A stretch of 64,000 nucleotides of DNA. Source: Aeromonas sp. RU39B (GTDB taxonomy: Bacteria > Pseudomonadota > Gammaproteobacteria > Enterobacterales > Aeromonadaceae). Made by a program: the position numbers and the translations under genes. The stretch's first letter is position 1; each line of letters begins with the position of its first letter. Shown here in pieces: positions 46,409 to 55,972 of the stretch. The notes beneath the pieces were generated by a model, which was given only the letters and a program-made list of their open reading frames with translations, searched no databases and was not told the DNA's origin. Location: the NCBI RefSeq assembly GCF_900156095.1, contig NZ_FTMJ01000014.1, positions 60,788 to 124,787 of the forward strand. The letters are read 5' to 3'.

Positions 46409-47347
46409 CTACTCCGCCAACCGTTCGGCCACGCGCAGCACCGAGCTGCGTGACCGGCTGTTGTGGGTCACTTCGTCATCAGAGGGCTTCAAGGCCTTGC
46501 CAACCGACTTAAGCTTGCGATCGCCCTTAAGCTGGGCTTCGGTCAGCGGCAGCCCATGCGGAATCTCCGGTCCTTTTTCATGCTTGCGAATGAAGTGCTT
46601 CACCAGTCGATCTTCAAGGGAGTGGAAGCTGATGACAGACAAACGCCCACCCGCCTTGAGGATGGAAATAGAGGCCGAGAGCGCCTTTTCAATCTCGTCG
46701 AGTTCGCTGTTGATGTAGATGCGAATTGCTTGGAAGCTGCGAGTCGCCGCATGCTTGCCTTTCTCTTTGCTCGGATTGACCCGGGCAATCATCTCGGCCA
46801 ACTGGCGGGTCCGGATAAAGGGGGTTTCATCCCGATCATGAACAATGGCGCGGGCAATCTTCTTGGCAAACCGCTCTTCACCGAAGGTTTTCAGCACCCA
46901 GGAGATGTCATCGGCATCGGCATGAGCCAGCCACTCGGCGGCGCTTTGGCCACTGGTGGGGTCCATACGCATGTCGAGCGGGCCATCTTTCATAAAGCTG
47001 AAACCGCGCTCGGCATCGTCCAGCTGCGGCGAAGAGACGCCCAAATCCATCAGGAAACCATCGATCTGGCCGGTCAGGCCGCGCTCGGCGATATAGCCGG
47101 CCACGCCGGAGAAGGGACCGTGCACAATTTCAAAACGGGGATCATCGATGGTGGACGCCTCGGCAATCGCCTGCGGATCGCGATCGATCGCAATCAGGCG
47201 CCCTTGCGGCCCAAGCTGCTGCAGGATCAATCGAGAATGACCACCCCTGCCGAAAGTACCATCGACATAGATGCCATCCGGCTTAATAGCCAGCCCGTCG
47301 ACTGCCTCGTTTAGCAGTACGGTGACGTGTTCAAAACCTTGCGTCAT
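46409..47347 (-). CDS. rsmH: 16S rRNA (cytosine-1402-N4)-methyltransferase
   Basis: 312 residues (E. coli 313). [15 protein letters not shown] is the SAM-binding motif I, and [22 protein letters not shown] and [11 protein letters not shown] are family hallmarks. It methylates C1402 in the ribosomal P site. It begins directly after the mraZ stop, so translation is likely coupled. Confidence 0.97.
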   Translation of the reverse strand: MTQGFEHVTVLLNEAVDGLAIKPDGIYVDGTFGRGGHSRLILQQLGPQGRLIAIDRDPQAIAEASTIDDPRFEIVHGPFSGVAGYIAERGLTGQIDGFLMDLGVSSPQLDDAERGFSFMKDGPLDMRMDPTSGQSAAEWLAHADADDISWVLKTFGEERFAKKIARAIVHDRDETPFIRTRQLAEMIARVNPSKEKGKHAATRSFQAIRIYINSELDEIEKALSASISILKAGGRLSVISFHSLEDRLVKHFIRKHEKGPEIPHGLPLTEAQLKGDRKLKSVGKALKPSDDEVTHNSRSRSSVLRVAERLAE

Positions 47348-47806
47348 TTATAATGAGAAATCCCGTAGTCGCTCCGAACTTGCCCCATCGTCCTGGGCAA
47401 AGTCCTTGATATCGTCTTGCACACGTTGCAGCCAACGAGCCTCATCCCATAACTCGAACTTGTTGAGCTGGCCAACCAGCATCACTTTTTTGTCGAGCCC
47501 GGCATGCAACCGCAGCGGAGCGGGCAGCAGCAGACGACCGTTATTATCCAATTCACATTCACTGGCATGTCCCAGCAGTAGGCGCTGCACGCGCCGCTCG
47601 GCCGGATTCATGCTGGAGAGGGAGCGCAGCCTGCGTTCCACTTCCTCCCATTCGCCTAAGGGGTAGAGCAGCAGACAGGGATCGCAAAGATCGATGGTGC
47701 AGACCAGCTGGCCGTCGCTCTCGTCGCGAAGCCAATCACGAAATCTGGTCGGAATCGCCAACCGCCCCTTGCTATCGAGACTGATGGCATGTGCACCACG
47801 CAGCAT
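47348..47806 (-). CDS. mraZ: Transcriptional regulator MraZ
   Basis: 152 residues (E. coli 152). Two AbrB-like SpoVT domains carry the [16 protein letters not shown] and [13 protein letters not shown] motifs. It forms a ring-shaped oligomer that represses its own operon, the dcw cluster, by binding direct repeats near the promoter; such repeats are visible upstream. The ATG at 47806 has a good AGGGGAGA site and begins the homology. Confidence 0.96.
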   Translation of the reverse strand: MLRGAHAISLDSKGRLAIPTRFRDWLRDESDGQLVCTIDLCDPCLLLYPLGEWEEVERRLRSLSSMNPAERRVQRLLLGHASECELDNNGRLLLPAPLRLHAGLDKKVMLVGQLNKFELWDEARWLQRVQDDIKDFAQDDGASSERLRDFSL

Positions 47807-47854
47807 CCTGTCTCCCCTGAATGAAAGTAGTGACCCTTCCTTGGGATCAAAAAA

Positions 47855-47878
47855 CCACTTTGATCCACTTTTCTCCAC
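47855..47878 (-). promoter_or_regulatory. MraZ binding repeats
   Basis: On the minus strand three GTGG units occur at an exact 10-base period (reverse of CCAC at 47855-47858, 47865-47868 and 47875-47878). This fits the three TGGGN-like direct repeats bound by MraZ in E. coli. They lie between the promoter and mraZ. Confidence 0.75.
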
Positions 47879-47883
47879 TGTAA

Positions 47884-47912
47884 AGTTTAAGGAGCCCACC
47901 GACCCTTTTCAA
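47884..47912 (-). promoter_or_regulatory. Sigma-70 promoter of the dcw cluster (Pmra)
   Basis: On the minus strand TTGAAA (reverse of 47907-47912) and TAAACT (reverse of 47884-47889) are separated by exactly 17 bases. Transcription would start at about 47877, at the edge of the MraZ repeats. Confidence 0.65.
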
Positions 47913-48073
47913 GCAAGGCAGAGCCTGGATCGACCCTTATTTGCCGCCATTTCTACCAAAAAGATCGAGGGCACTGATTTTAAATAAAATATTCTTCTCT
48001 CTCGGCGACCTTAAAGGCTCAATAAATGAACCATTGCAGAGGGTGTTGCGGGGGAATTAGAGGGATATACAAC
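47913..48073. other. Intergenic DNA upstream of the mraZ promoter
   Basis: Together with the promoter and MraZ repeats this makes a gap of about 300 bases between mraZ and mepM. I see AT-rich DNA at about 47975-48030 and no convincing gene or further motif. Confidence 0.6.
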
Positions 48074-48098
48074 AAAAAGCCCCTTCGAGAGGGGCTTT
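48074..48098 (-). terminator. Intrinsic terminator after the mepM-like gene
   Basis: AAAGCCCCT and AGGGGCTTT pair around a 5-base loop (TCGAG), with an A-run on the plus strand that reads as the T-run for the minus-strand transcript. It insulates the dcw promoter from upstream transcription. Confidence 0.85.
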
Positions 48099-48110
48099 AT
48101 GCTGTCGGAT

Positions 48111-49457
48111 TTACGAATCGGCAAGTGCCTTTCGATACTGAGTCACTTTGGCCAAGAACTGGCGTTTGGCCTTACCCGACAGAGGTTCTGCCATCGGCAG
48201 CTTGACCTTCATCGGATCAACCGGACGGTTGTTGATTCGCACTTCATAGTGAAGGTGGGCACCGGTTGAACGGCCGGTATTACCGGTCAGAGCAATCTTG
48301 TCGCCCATTTTCACCTGCTGCCCGGTCTTGACCAGCAGTTTACTCAGGTGCAGATAGCGGGTCGTCACGGTACGGCTGTGGCGAATCACCACATAGGTGC
48401 CAGCCAACGGGTGGCTGGTTGCTTTGAGCACAATCCCATCACCGGTCGAGAGCACCGGAGCACCTACCGGCGTGGCAAAGTCAGTCCCTTCGTGCGGACG
48501 CACTAAACCAGTAATCGGATGCTTACGGGCCGGGTTGAATGCTGAGCTGACACGGTAGCGGGTGTGTGTCGGGAAACGGCGAAAACCGCGCTCCAGACTC
48601 GCACCATCACCATCATAATAATTGCCATCATCAGACAGCCAGGCGGATACGCTCTTGCCTCCGGTCTTGAACTCCACACCGAGCAACACGCTGTTACCGG
48701 TTTTCTGGTCCTCAACCGTCTCGTTCTTGAGCAACACCTTGAAGGTATCGCCTTGCTTGAGCTCGCGAGAGATGTTCATGCGCCACTGGAACAGGTTGGC
48801 AATTTTCTGGATATGGGCAGAACTCAGACCGGCATTACGGGCACTTTGATAGAAGCTGCCATTGATCTTGCCGAGCAGGGTACTGTTTTGCCACTCCACA
48901 TCCTTGCTCAGCACCCGCTCTTCGTACTGATCGTCCTTGCGCTCAAGAATCAGGGTCTCTTTGATATTCAGGCGGAACTTGAGCTGTTGCAGCAGGCTGT
49001 CTTGATCGATCAGCACCTCAATGACCTGACCTGGCTTTAGGCTGGCCAGACGATTCTTGGTATCAGCATCGATCACCTTATAGAGCGTGGTGTTCGACAG
49101 ACCGAGATTATTGAAAATCGCGGTCAGGTTTTCGCCATCACGGATCTTGTATTCCATCCACTCCGGCTCGGCGACCGCAGGAATATCATCATCGGGGGTA
49201 CTGTCAGTACCGGGATCGACCAGTTCATGATCGGGGATCGCGTTAAATTCGGTATTGTTCTGGTCGGTGTTAGTCCCCTGGGCAGAGAGGGGCAATTCAA
49301 GACGCAGGGGTTGTTCGAGAATATCGCCGGGCGCAGGCAGCAAAGCGACAGCCGACAAGGTGAGCCATGTCAGAATCAGAATTGCATAAAAATGTTTTCG
49401 GGGAACCGGGGGTTCCCAGTTGGCCGCGTGAGCCACCAAGGGACGGAGTCGCTTCAT
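48111..49457 (-). CDS. mepM: Murein DD-endopeptidase of the MepM/YebA type
   Basis: 448 residues, near E. coli MepM (440). An N-terminal membrane anchor (FYAILILTWLTLSAVALLP) is followed by an acidic linker, an OapA/LysM-like region (YKIRDGENLTAIFNNLGLS), a middle Csd3-type domain and a C-terminal M23 domain with HEGTDFATP and HLHYEV zinc ligands. It cuts D-Ala-mDAP cross-links so new wall can be inserted. The position next to znuA with znuCB beyond is the same as in E. coli, where mepM is zinc-dependent and lies beside the zinc importer. Confidence 0.93.
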   Translation of the reverse strand: MKRLRPLVAHAANWEPPVPRKHFYAILILTWLTLSAVALLPAPGDILEQPLRLELPLSAQGTNTDQNNTEFNAIPDHELVDPGTDSTPDDDIPAVAEPEWMEYKIRDGENLTAIFNNLGLSNTTLYKVIDADTKNRLASLKPGQVIEVLIDQDSLLQQLKFRLNIKETLILERKDDQYEERVLSKDVEWQNSTLLGKINGSFYQSARNAGLSSAHIQKIANLFQWRMNISRELKQGDTFKVLLKNETVEDQKTGNSVLLGVEFKTGGKSVSAWLSDDGNYYDGDGASLERGFRRFPTHTRYRVSSAFNPARKHPITGLVRPHEGTDFATPVGAPVLSTGDGIVLKATSHPLAGTYVVIRHSRTVTTRYLHLSKLLVKTGQQVKMGDKIALTGNTGRSTGAHLHYEVRINNRPVDPMKVKLPMAEPLSGKAKRQFLAKVTQYRKALADS

Positions 49458-49833
49458 CCGTTATCCTGTTTTTGGAATTGTGAACCTTGAGCCCTATGGC
49501 CTGATAAAAAAGAGTCAAACTGCCCATTCGACAGTTTTCGTCCGAGAGAGTTCATTCAAATTTCTCTGCCTCGACGCATTTTATGCATAAACGTGAGCGG
49601 AGGGCAGAAATGGGGGACTTTTTTCACAATTTTTTTCATATTTATTGGTCAAGATCGTATAAAAATAAATTCCCGCCCGAGAAATGTAGTGCAGTTGTTG
49701 ATTTTTGCGCAGGACAATTAACAAACAAAATACATTTTGTCGGTTATGACAGGGCCGCGCTGATGCACGGCCCCATACTCCGTCGAATCCGGAGTGACAT
49801 GAATTGAACCAAAGACGGCTTGTTCCGTCTCGA
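49458..49833. other. Intergenic region between mepM and znuA
   Basis: No convincing gene. A short open stretch on the plus strand (49583-49807) has no family features. AT-rich DNA covers about 49615-49680. Two inverted repeats lie close to the znuA end: GGGCCG/CGGCCC at about 49752-49773, and ACTCCG/CGGAGT at 49777-49795. Neither has a clear T-run, so terminator function for znuA is uncertain. A weak minus-strand promoter for mepM could use TTGACT (reverse of 49513-49518). Confidence 0.5.
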
Positions 49834-50781
49834 TTATTGGCAGGCAGCAAACCCCTTGGCCATATTATCCATCCACTGGATATAGGCATCCGGCCCGACC
49901 GCCAGATCGCCACCAGTCTCATCCTGGATCAGCACCTTGGCGCCGGTATTGCGCGCCACCGATTCAATCACATCCGGCTTGAATTGCGGCTCGGCAAACA
50001 CACAGCGAGCCTGCTGCTCTTCCAGTGCCTTGCGAATAGCCACCAGCGTCTTGGCACCAGGACGGCGCTCAGGGCTCACGGTGAAATGTCCCTTAGCCTG
50101 CATGCCGTAATGACGCTCCCAATAGCCATAAGCCTCATGGAACACGAAATAGCCTTGCTTCTTAACCGGCTCCATCATGCTGGCCACTTGCTTGTCTTTG
50201 AGCGCCAGCTCTTGCTCAAAGCGGGCTAAGTTGGCCTGGTAGCGGGCTTGATTAGCCGGATCAATGGCACTCAGTCGTTCCACAATCGCCTTGGCAATCG
50301 GCACCGCCAGATTGGGGCCCAGCCAGATATGCGGATCGATGCCACCAGCATGGTGGTCATGATCATGCTCATCATGATCGCCGTCATCGTGGTCGTGACC
50401 ATGCGCCTCATGAGCTCCGGCATCGTGGTCGTGGTCATGCTCATGCGAGTCCTCTTCACTAAAGCGATGCAGCGGTAAGCCAGGAATATCCAACAATGTC
50501 AGTGTATTGCTCTTGCCGGCCAAGGGTTTGACCATGAACTGCTCAAGATCGGGGCCAACCCAAACCACCAGATCGGCGCTCTCGATGCGACGAATATCCG
50601 AAGGGCGCAGCGCAAAATCATGCGGTGAGGCGCCACTTGGCAGCAACACTTCAGGCGTACTGATATCGCGGGTGATTGCCGCTGCGATAAAGCCAATCGG
50701 CTTGATAGTGGTCAATACTTCTGCCGCACTGGCTGGCAATGCCGAGCCCAGCAACATCAGGCTTAAAAAAAGACGTTTCAT
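49834..50781 (-). CDS. znuA: High-affinity zinc-binding periplasmic protein ZnuA
   Basis: 315 residues. A signal peptide covers about 1-19. Zinc ligands are in SPHDFALRP (His54), GIDPHIWLGP (His151) and later VFHEAYGYWERHYG. Residues 112-146 form a His/Asp-rich loop (DSHEHDHDHD... onward), typical of zinc-specific cluster A-I binding proteins. It delivers zinc to ZnuB. It is divergent from znuCB with a Zur box between. Confidence 0.97.
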   Translation of the reverse strand: MKRLFLSLMLLGSALPASAAEVLTTIKPIGFIAAAITRDISTPEVLLPSGASPHDFALRPSDIRRIESADLVVWVGPDLEQFMVKPLAGKSNTLTLLDIPGLPLHRFSEEDSHEHDHDHDAGAHEAHGHDHDDGDHDEHDHDHHAGGIDPHIWLGPNLAVPIAKAIVERLSAIDPANQARYQANLARFEQELALKDKQVASMMEPVKKQGYFVFHEAYGYWERHYGMQAKGHFTVSPERRPGAKTLVAIRKALEEQQARCVFAEPQFKPDVIESVARNTGAKVLIQDETGGDLAVGPDAYIQWMDNMAKGFAACQ

Positions 50782-50824
50782 AGGATCTCATCAACTCGCG
50801 AAGCGTGGTAACATAACCACAATA

Positions 50825-50846
50825 AGTTGTTATACTATAACATTAA
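50825..50846. promoter_or_regulatory. Zur operator in the znuA-znuC intergenic region
   Basis: The palindrome TGTTATACTATAACATT within this span matches the gammaproteobacterial Zur box (GTTATANTATAAC core). It lies between the two divergent znu starts and would repress both in zinc-rich conditions. Confidence 0.9.
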
Positions 50847-50873
50847 TCGCAGCAGTAAACCCCGGAGTTTCTC

Positions 50874-51632
50874 ATGACCACACTGGTGGAGCTGAAGGAT
50901 GTCTGCCTCTCCTTCGAGGGACGTCCCGTGCTCGACAACATCTCCCTGACACTGGATAAGGGCAAGATCACCACGTTAGTTGGTCCCAACGGGGCAGGTA
51001 AAAGCACCCTCAGCAAGCTGGTGCTCGGGCTGCTCAAGCACGATAGCGGAGAGATTCTTCGTCAGCCGCGTCTGCGCATTGGCTACGTGCCGCAAAAGAT
51101 CCACCTCGATCCCACCCTTCCCATTACGGTAGAGCGCTTCCTGAAACTGGCACGCGGTAGCCGCAGAGCGCTGGGTGAGGTGCTCTCGCGTCTGGATATC
51201 AGCGATCTGCTGCAAAACCGGATGCAGCAACTCTCCGGTGGCGAACTGCAACGGGTATTGCTGGCTCGCGCCCTGCTGGTCGAGCCCGAATTACTGGTGC
51301 TGGATGAACCGGTACAAGGTGTTGATGTCAGCGGCCAGATCGAGCTGTATGCCCTGATTAGTGCCCTTGCTGGCGAGCTCAACTGCGCCGTGTTGATGGT
51401 GTCCCACGACCTGCATCTGGTGATGGCCAGCACGCATGAAGTGATCTGCCTCAACGGCCATGTCTGCTGCCACGGAGCCCCGGAAAGCGTGGCCCGCCAC
51501 CCTGAATTTGCCCGCCTGTTCGGTCGCCCTGAGCAAGAGCAACTCGCCGTCTATACCCATCACCACCACTGCGACGGTGAACATCACCACCATCACGGTG
51601 CCCCGGTTATTCGTCTGCCCGCTCGCCACTGA
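50874..51632 (+). CDS. znuC: Zinc ABC transporter ATPase ZnuC with His-rich tail
   Basis: 252 residues. Walker A is GPNGAGKST near residue 39, the ABC signature is [16 protein letters not shown], Walker [13 protein letters not shown] and the switch His in MVSHDLHLV. The last ~25 residues contain THHHHC and, after four residues, HHHHHG, a His-rich tail that could hold zinc on the cytoplasmic side. GGAG precedes the ATG. It is followed by znuB after ten bases. Confidence 0.97.
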   Translation: MTTLVELKDVCLSFEGRPVLDNISLTLDKGKITTLVGPNGAGKSTLSKLVLGLLKHDSGEILRQPRLRIGYVPQKIHLDPTLPITVERFLKLARGSRRALGEVLSRLDISDLLQNRMQQLSGGELQRVLLARALLVEPELLVLDEPVQGVDVSGQIELYALISALAGELNCAVLMVSHDLHLVMASTHEVICLNGHVCCHGAPESVARHPEFARLFGRPEQEQLAVYTHHHHCDGEHHHHHGAPVIRLPARH

Positions 51633-51642
51633 GGAGTTTCGC

Positions 51643-52422
51643 TTGGAAAGTTTTCTGCTTTACGCTCTGGCTGCGGGCATTGGTATTGCGATTCTGGCCG
51701 GCCCACTGGGCAGTTTCGTGGTGTGGCGCAAGATGGCCTACTTCGGCGACACCCTCTCCCACTCCTGTCTGCTTGGCATTGCACTGGGAATTTTGCTGCA
51801 GGCCAACCTGATGCTGGCGGTGATCGTCTGCTGTCTGGCCATGGCTACCTTGCTGTTTATCTTAAGTCGCAATCAACTGGTCGCCACCGACACCCTGCTC
51901 GGCATTCTGGCTCACAGCGCCCTCTCGCTGGGGCTGGTCACGCTGGCCTTTATGGACAATGTGCGGGTCGATCTGATGTCTTACCTGTTTGGTGACCTGC
52001 TCTCGGTACAGCCCTCCGATCTGGCTTGGATCTACGGCGGCGGCGCACTGGTATTGCTTTTGCTGTGGCGGCTGTGGAATCCGCTACTGTCGATGACCGT
52101 TTCAGAAGAGCTGGCACGGGTGGAAGGAATACGGGTTGACCTGCTGCGCGCCACACTGATGCTGTTGATAGGCCTAGTGATCGCGGTCGCCATGAAGTTT
52201 GTCGGCGCACTGATTATTACGGCGCTGCTGGTCATCCCGGCGGCCACCGCGCGTCGCTTTAGCAAAACCCCGGAGCAGATGGCACTGCTGGCCTCGCTGG
52301 TTGGTTGTCTCGCCGTCGTCGGTGGCCTGATGCTCTCCTGGTTTAAAGACACGCCGGCCGGTCCGTCGGTGGTAGTGTGCGCCGCCGGCCTGTTTATCCT
52401 CGCCCAGCTCAAACGGGTCTAA
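51643..52422 (+). CDS. znuB: Zinc ABC transporter permease ZnuB
   Basis: 259 residues (E. coli 261) with about eight membrane helices of the ABC-3 family. The [22 protein letters not shown] region is the conserved coupling-helix and channel motif. The start is a TTG at 51643 with GAGGAG well placed upstream; the open frame extends back into znuC but those residues are not ZnuB-like. It transports zinc across the inner membrane with ZnuA and ZnuC. Confidence 0.95.
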   Translation: MESFLLYALAAGIGIAILAGPLGSFVVWRKMAYFGDTLSHSCLLGIALGILLQANLMLAVIVCCLAMATLLFILSRNQLVATDTLLGILAHSALSLGLVTLAFMDNVRVDLMSYLFGDLLSVQPSDLAWIYGGGALVLLLLWRLWNPLLSMTVSEELARVEGIRVDLLRATLMLLIGLVIAVAMKFVGALIITALLVIPAATARRFSKTPEQMALLASLVGCLAVVGGLMLSWFKDTPAGPSVVVCAAGLFILAQLKRV

Positions 52423-52428
52423 TGCGTG

Positions 52429-53013
52429 TTAGCGCGCCAATAGATCAGCCACTCGTTGGCGCAGCACCGGCAAAATCTCGGCTTCAAACCAGGGATTTTT
52501 CTTTAGCCACAAGGTGTTGCGTGGAGATGGGTGGGGCAGCGGCAACAGGTGTAAGCGCAACTGCGCCCATTGGCGCACCGTCTCGCCCAGCGTGCCTTTC
52601 CAGTCGCTGCCCAGATAATACTGCTGGGCATATTGCCCAATCAGCAGCACTTGCTCGATATGCGGCATCTTTGCCAATACTTCGCCATGCCAGCGCGGCG
52701 CACACTCAGGGCGCGGCGGCAGATCGCCCGAGCGGCCCCGGCCGGGGTAGCAGAGCCCCATCGGCATGATGGCAACCCGGGCCTCGTCATAGAAGGTCGA
52801 CTTATCGATAGCCAGCCACTCACGCAGCCGGCCTCCTGAGGCGTCATCCCAAGGAATACCGCTGGCATGTACCTTGGTTCCAGGCGCCTGACCGATAATC
52901 AGCAGACGCGACGTGGCACTACCACGGATAACCGGGCGCGGACCAAACGGAAGATGCGACGCACAGTGCGCGCAGGCACGAATGCGGCAAAACAGTTGTT
53001 CGAGTGTTTCCAT
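52429..53013 (-). CDS. Uracil-DNA glycosylase-superfamily protein
   Basis: 194 residues. IGQAPGTKVHASG corresponds to motif 1 (GQDPG/GEAPG type) and LPHPSPRN to the motif 2 HPS loop of the UDG fold. Several Cys (CRIRACAHC near the N-terminus, later MGLCYPG and PRPEC) hint at an iron-sulfur cluster as in family 4/5-like enzymes, but the pattern is not identical. It would act on damaged or deaminated bases; actual activity is not established by sequence. It is convergent with znuB with a gap of only six bases. Confidence 0.78.
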   Translation of the reverse strand: METLEQLFCRIRACAHCASHLPFGPRPVIRGSATSRLLIIGQAPGTKVHASGIPWDDASGGRLREWLAIDKSTFYDEARVAIMPMGLCYPGRGRSGDLPPRPECAPRWHGEVLAKMPHIEQVLLIGQYAQQYYLGSDWKGTLGETVRQWAQLRLHLLPLPHPSPRNTLWLKKNPWFEAEILPVLRQRVADLLAR

Positions 53014-53107
53014 GCCGCGATGCTAACCGATTTTTTGCACGGCTGCTTGCCGAGTGAACAGTAGCTCACTACACTGCGCGCAGTTTGTTTAATTTAATAC
53101 ACACATC

Positions 53108-53998
53108 ATGCCGCTGTTATCAGGCCCGGGCGTTGTCGCTCTGGCCTTTGTCGTCTGGGGTCTGCTCCCGCTTTATTACCAATTTATGCCTCCCATCGAT
53201 ATGTGGGAGTTGCTGTCGCACCGGGTCATCTGGTCGGTGGTGCTGCTTACCCTGTTTTTGCGCATTACCGGCCGCCCGCTACCTTGGCAGCGCCTCTGCC
53301 GTGAACCGCGTCAGCTGCTGTTGATTGTGCTGGCCGGCCCCGTTATGTCGGTAAGCTGGAGCATGTTCACCTGGTGCCTGATCCGTGGCGAAGTGCTGAC
53401 CACCAGCCTCGCTTTTTTCATGACACCACTGTTTAACATCGTGTTTGCCGTCGTCTTCCTGCGCGAGCGGCTCACCTTGCAAAAGCATCTGGCGGTCACG
53501 CTGGCACTCGCCGGGTTGGCCTACATGCTGTTCCAATATGGGGAGCTGCCCTGGTTCTCGCTGGCGATGGGAGCCAACTTCGCCTTTTACGGTCTGCTTA
53601 AGAAAAAGGTGCGCTACGCTGCCGATCACAGCCTGCTGCTGGAGGCTCTGGTCCAACTGCCTGCCGCGCTCGTGTTTGTTGGCTGGCTCTATATGAGCGA
53701 AACCCCAGCGCTGTTTTTTGATGGCGATAATCTTGCCAGAGCCATGATCATCGGCAGTGCTCTGGCCACCCTGGTCCCGGTTGGCATGTTCTGCTACGGC
53801 ATGGCTCAAACCCGGCTGAGCACAGTGGGATTGCTGCAATATATCGAGCCGAGTCTGGCTTTCCTGCTGGCCGTATTCTGGTTTGGCGAGCAGCCAGATC
53901 CCATCAAGGCGGTCGGCTTTATGTTTGTCTGGGCAGGCTTGCTGGTTAGCCTGTTGCCGCTGCATCGCTTGCGTCGCAAGCACTCCCTGCGAGCCTGA
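53108..53998 (+). CDS. rarD: EamA-family permease RarD
   Basis: 296 residues, the same as E. coli RarD, with about ten membrane helices in two EamA repeats. [11 protein letters not shown] near residue 39 and [16 protein letters not shown] near the C-terminus are characteristic. Homologues are called chloramphenicol-sensitivity proteins, but the natural substrate is not known. The next gene begins one base after the stop. Confidence 0.9.
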   Translation: MPLLSGPGVVALAFVVWGLLPLYYQFMPPIDMWELLSHRVIWSVVLLTLFLRITGRPLPWQRLCREPRQLLLIVLAGPVMSVSWSMFTWCLIRGEVLTTSLAFFMTPLFNIVFAVVFLRERLTLQKHLAVTLALAGLAYMLFQYGELPWFSLAMGANFAFYGLLKKKVRYAADHSLLLEALVQLPAALVFVGWLYMSETPALFFDGDNLARAMIIGSALATLVPVGMFCYGMAQTRLSTVGLLQYIEPSLAFLLAVFWFGEQPDPIKAVGFMFVWAGLLVSLLPLHRLRRKHSLRA

Positions 53999-53999
53999 C

Positions 54000-54284
54000 A
54001 TGAGCTGGCACCTCTATCTCATCCGCACCGCTCATGGCGCGCTCTATACCGGTATTACCACCGACCCCGAGCGACGCCTTAAACAGCATCAAGCCGGCAA
54101 AGGCGCCCGCAGCCTGCGCGGTAAGGGGCCCCTTGAGCTGGTGTGGCAACAGGAGGTGGGTGAGCGCTCACGCGCACTGCGGCTTGAATATCGGCTCAAA
54201 CAACTGACCAAGGCCGAGAAAGAGCTGCTAGTCACGCACCCCACCTACTGGCAGACGCTTTTACTGCGCCTCGAGCCGACCTGA
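54000..54284 (+). CDS. GIY-YIG nuclease-family protein (YhbQ type)
   Basis: 94 residues. The core [25 protein letters not shown] is a variant of the GIY-YIG motif with the catalytic Arg, followed by the conserved Glu ([14 protein letters not shown]). E. coli YhbQ is of similar size. Such single-domain proteins are presumed DNA nucleases with unknown targets. The start is at 54000, one base after the rarD stop. The stop codon falls in a 9-base tandem repeat. Confidence 0.85.
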   Translation: MSWHLYLIRTAHGALYTGITTDPERRLKQHQAGKGARSLRGKGPLELVWQQEVGERSRALRLEYRLKQLTKAEKELLVTHPTYWQTLLLRLEPT

Positions 54285-54308
54285 ACGACCTGAACGACCT
54301 GAACGACC
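54277..54308 (+). repeat. 9-base tandem repeat at the end of the GIY-YIG gene
   Basis: The unit CGACCTGAA is present three times in tandem followed by a partial copy (CGACC). The stop codon TGA is part of each unit in the same frame, so the gene has three consecutive in-frame stops nine bases apart. Confidence 0.85.
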
Positions 54309-54325
54309 GTAGAAAATACAGAAAC

Positions 54326-54353
54326 AAAACGACCGGCATCAAGCCGGTCGTTT
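54326..54353. terminator. Bidirectional terminator between the GIY-YIG gene and hldE
   Basis: AAAACGACCGGC pairs with GCCGGTCGTTT around ATCAA. It suits both convergent transcripts. Confidence 0.85.
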
Positions 54354-54390
54354 GGATTGAATATTGCAGAGTAACTGAAGCGCGTGACGC

Positions 54391-55818
54391 TTAGCCACGC
54401 TCGCGAATGGTCTTAATGATATCGGTGGTGGAGCAGCCGTCTTCAAAGTTGAGAACCAGCACCTCACCACCATTGGCCGTCACTTCCTCGTAACCGGCGA
54501 TATCTTGCGGCTTGTAATCGCCGCCCTTGACCAACAGGTCGGGCAGGATCTCGCTGATCACCCGCTGCGGCGTGTCTTCTGCAAACGGCACCACCCAGTC
54601 CACGGCACCCAGCGCCGCCAGCACCGTCATGCGCCGATCGGTCGGGTTCACCGGACGACCCGGCCCCTTAAGGCGACGCACCGATTCATCAGTGTTAACA
54701 GCCACAATCAGGCGATCACCCAGCTTGCGGGCATTGGCGAGATAGGAAACGTGACCGGCGTGCAGAATGTCGAAGCAGCCATTGGTCATTACAATCTTCT
54801 CGCCGCGGCGACGGGCCGCCTCGACAGCCACCTTAAGCTGCTGCTCGGAGAGCACACCAAAGCCGCTCTCATGCTCGGTATAGAGCGCATTAGCAAGTTC
54901 AACCGGGCTGACGGTGGACGTACCCAGCTTGCCCACCACAATACCGGCAGCGGTATTGGCCAACGAGCAGGCCTCATCCAGACTCTTGCCGGCCGCCAGT
55001 GCGCTAGCCAGCGTGGAGATGACGGTGTCACCGGCGCCGGTGACGTCATACACTTCATGGGCTTGCGCCGGCAGGTGCAGTTCGCTCTGACCATCGCGGA
55101 TCAGGGTCATGCCGTTTTCCGAACGGGTTACCAGCAGGGCATCCAGCTCGAAGCGGCGTACCAGCTCGAGACCGCGTTCTACCAGCTCTTGTTCATTCTT
55201 GACCTTGCCCACCACGGCTTCGAATTCGGACATGTTGGGGGTCAGCAGGGTCGCGCCACGATATTTTTCAAAGTCGGTACCCTTCGGGTCGATCAGCACG
55301 GCCACACCGGCGGCGCGAGCACGCTTGATCATGCCCGGCACGTCGTTGAGTGCCCCTTTGGCATAGTCAGAGAGGATCATGACGTTGTGCTGCGGCAGGG
55401 CAGCTTCAATCTTCTGCATCAGCAATGAGGGATCGACTGAGTGGAATCCCTCTTCAAAGTCGAGACGCAGCAGTTGCTGATTGCGCGACAATACCCGCAG
55501 CTTGGTAATGGTCGGATAATCGGCCAGACGCACGAAATCACAGGCCACCTTCACTCCGGCCATTTGCCCAGCCAGCGCATCGGCCGCTTCATCCTGACCA
55601 GTCAGCCCCAGCAGAGTCGCATTGGCGCCCAAGGCAGCCGCGTTGAGGGCCACGTTGGCCGCGCCACCCGGACGCTCCTCGATATGCTCGACCTTGACCA
55701 CCGGCACCGGGGCCTCCGGAGAGATACGGCTGCTCGGGCCGTGCCAGTAGCGATCCAGCATGACATCACCGACAACCAGAACGCGGGCTTTGTCAAAATC
55801 GGGTAGGGAGATCTTCAT
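54391..55818 (-). CDS. hldE: Bifunctional heptose-7-phosphate kinase / heptose-1-phosphate adenylyltransferase
   Basis: 475 residues, near E. coli HldE (477). Residues 1 to about 320 are a ribokinase-type kinase ([16 protein letters not shown], and the anion-hole motif [11 protein letters not shown]). Residues from about 340 form the nucleotidyltransferase domain ([17 protein letters not shown]). It makes ADP-heptose precursors for the LPS inner core in the cytoplasm. Neighbouring lpxL and ygiF-like genes resemble the enterobacterial surroundings. Confidence 0.96.
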   Translation of the reverse strand: MKISLPDFDKARVLVVGDVMLDRYWHGPSSRISPEAPVPVVKVEHIEERPGGAANVALNAAALGANATLLGLTGQDEAADALAGQMAGVKVACDFVRLADYPTITKLRVLSRNQQLLRLDFEEGFHSVDPSLLMQKIEAALPQHNVMILSDYAKGALNDVPGMIKRARAAGVAVLIDPKGTDFEKYRGATLLTPNMSEFEAVVGKVKNEQELVERGLELVRRFELDALLVTRSENGMTLIRDGQSELHLPAQAHEVYDVTGAGDTVISTLASALAAGKSLDEACSLANTAAGIVVGKLGTSTVSPVELANALYTEHESGFGVLSEQQLKVAVEAARRRGEKIVMTNGCFDILHAGHVSYLANARKLGDRLIVAVNTDESVRRLKGPGRPVNPTDRRMTVLAALGAVDWVVPFAEDTPQRVISEILPDLLVKGGDYKPQDIAGYEEVTANGGEVLVLNFEDGCSTTDIIKTIRERG

Positions 55819-55972
55819 GGAAGTGGACTCTCAAACGGGGAAAAAACTGCGCGGATTCTATCACGGAGATGTGCCGGTCACACCAGTTCAGGGGTCAAGG
55901 AATTGATAACCAGTCCCCAGCGCGGCGCTTTTCGGCTAGAATCCGCCACTTCGAGATGTAAAAGGAGACCCC

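Noticed and set aside
49752..49795. Two inverted repeats that resembled a tRNA or small RNA end
   Set aside because: No cloverleaf, no CCA context and no T-run on either strand.
49583..49807. 74-codon open frame on the plus strand between mepM and znuA
   Set aside because: AT-rich, atypical composition, no ribosome-binding site or family; it runs through two inverted repeats.
51460..51642. Upstream extension of znuB into znuC
   Set aside because: The extra residues are an out-of-frame reading of znuC; the TTG at 51643 has a good ribosome-binding site and starts the homology.
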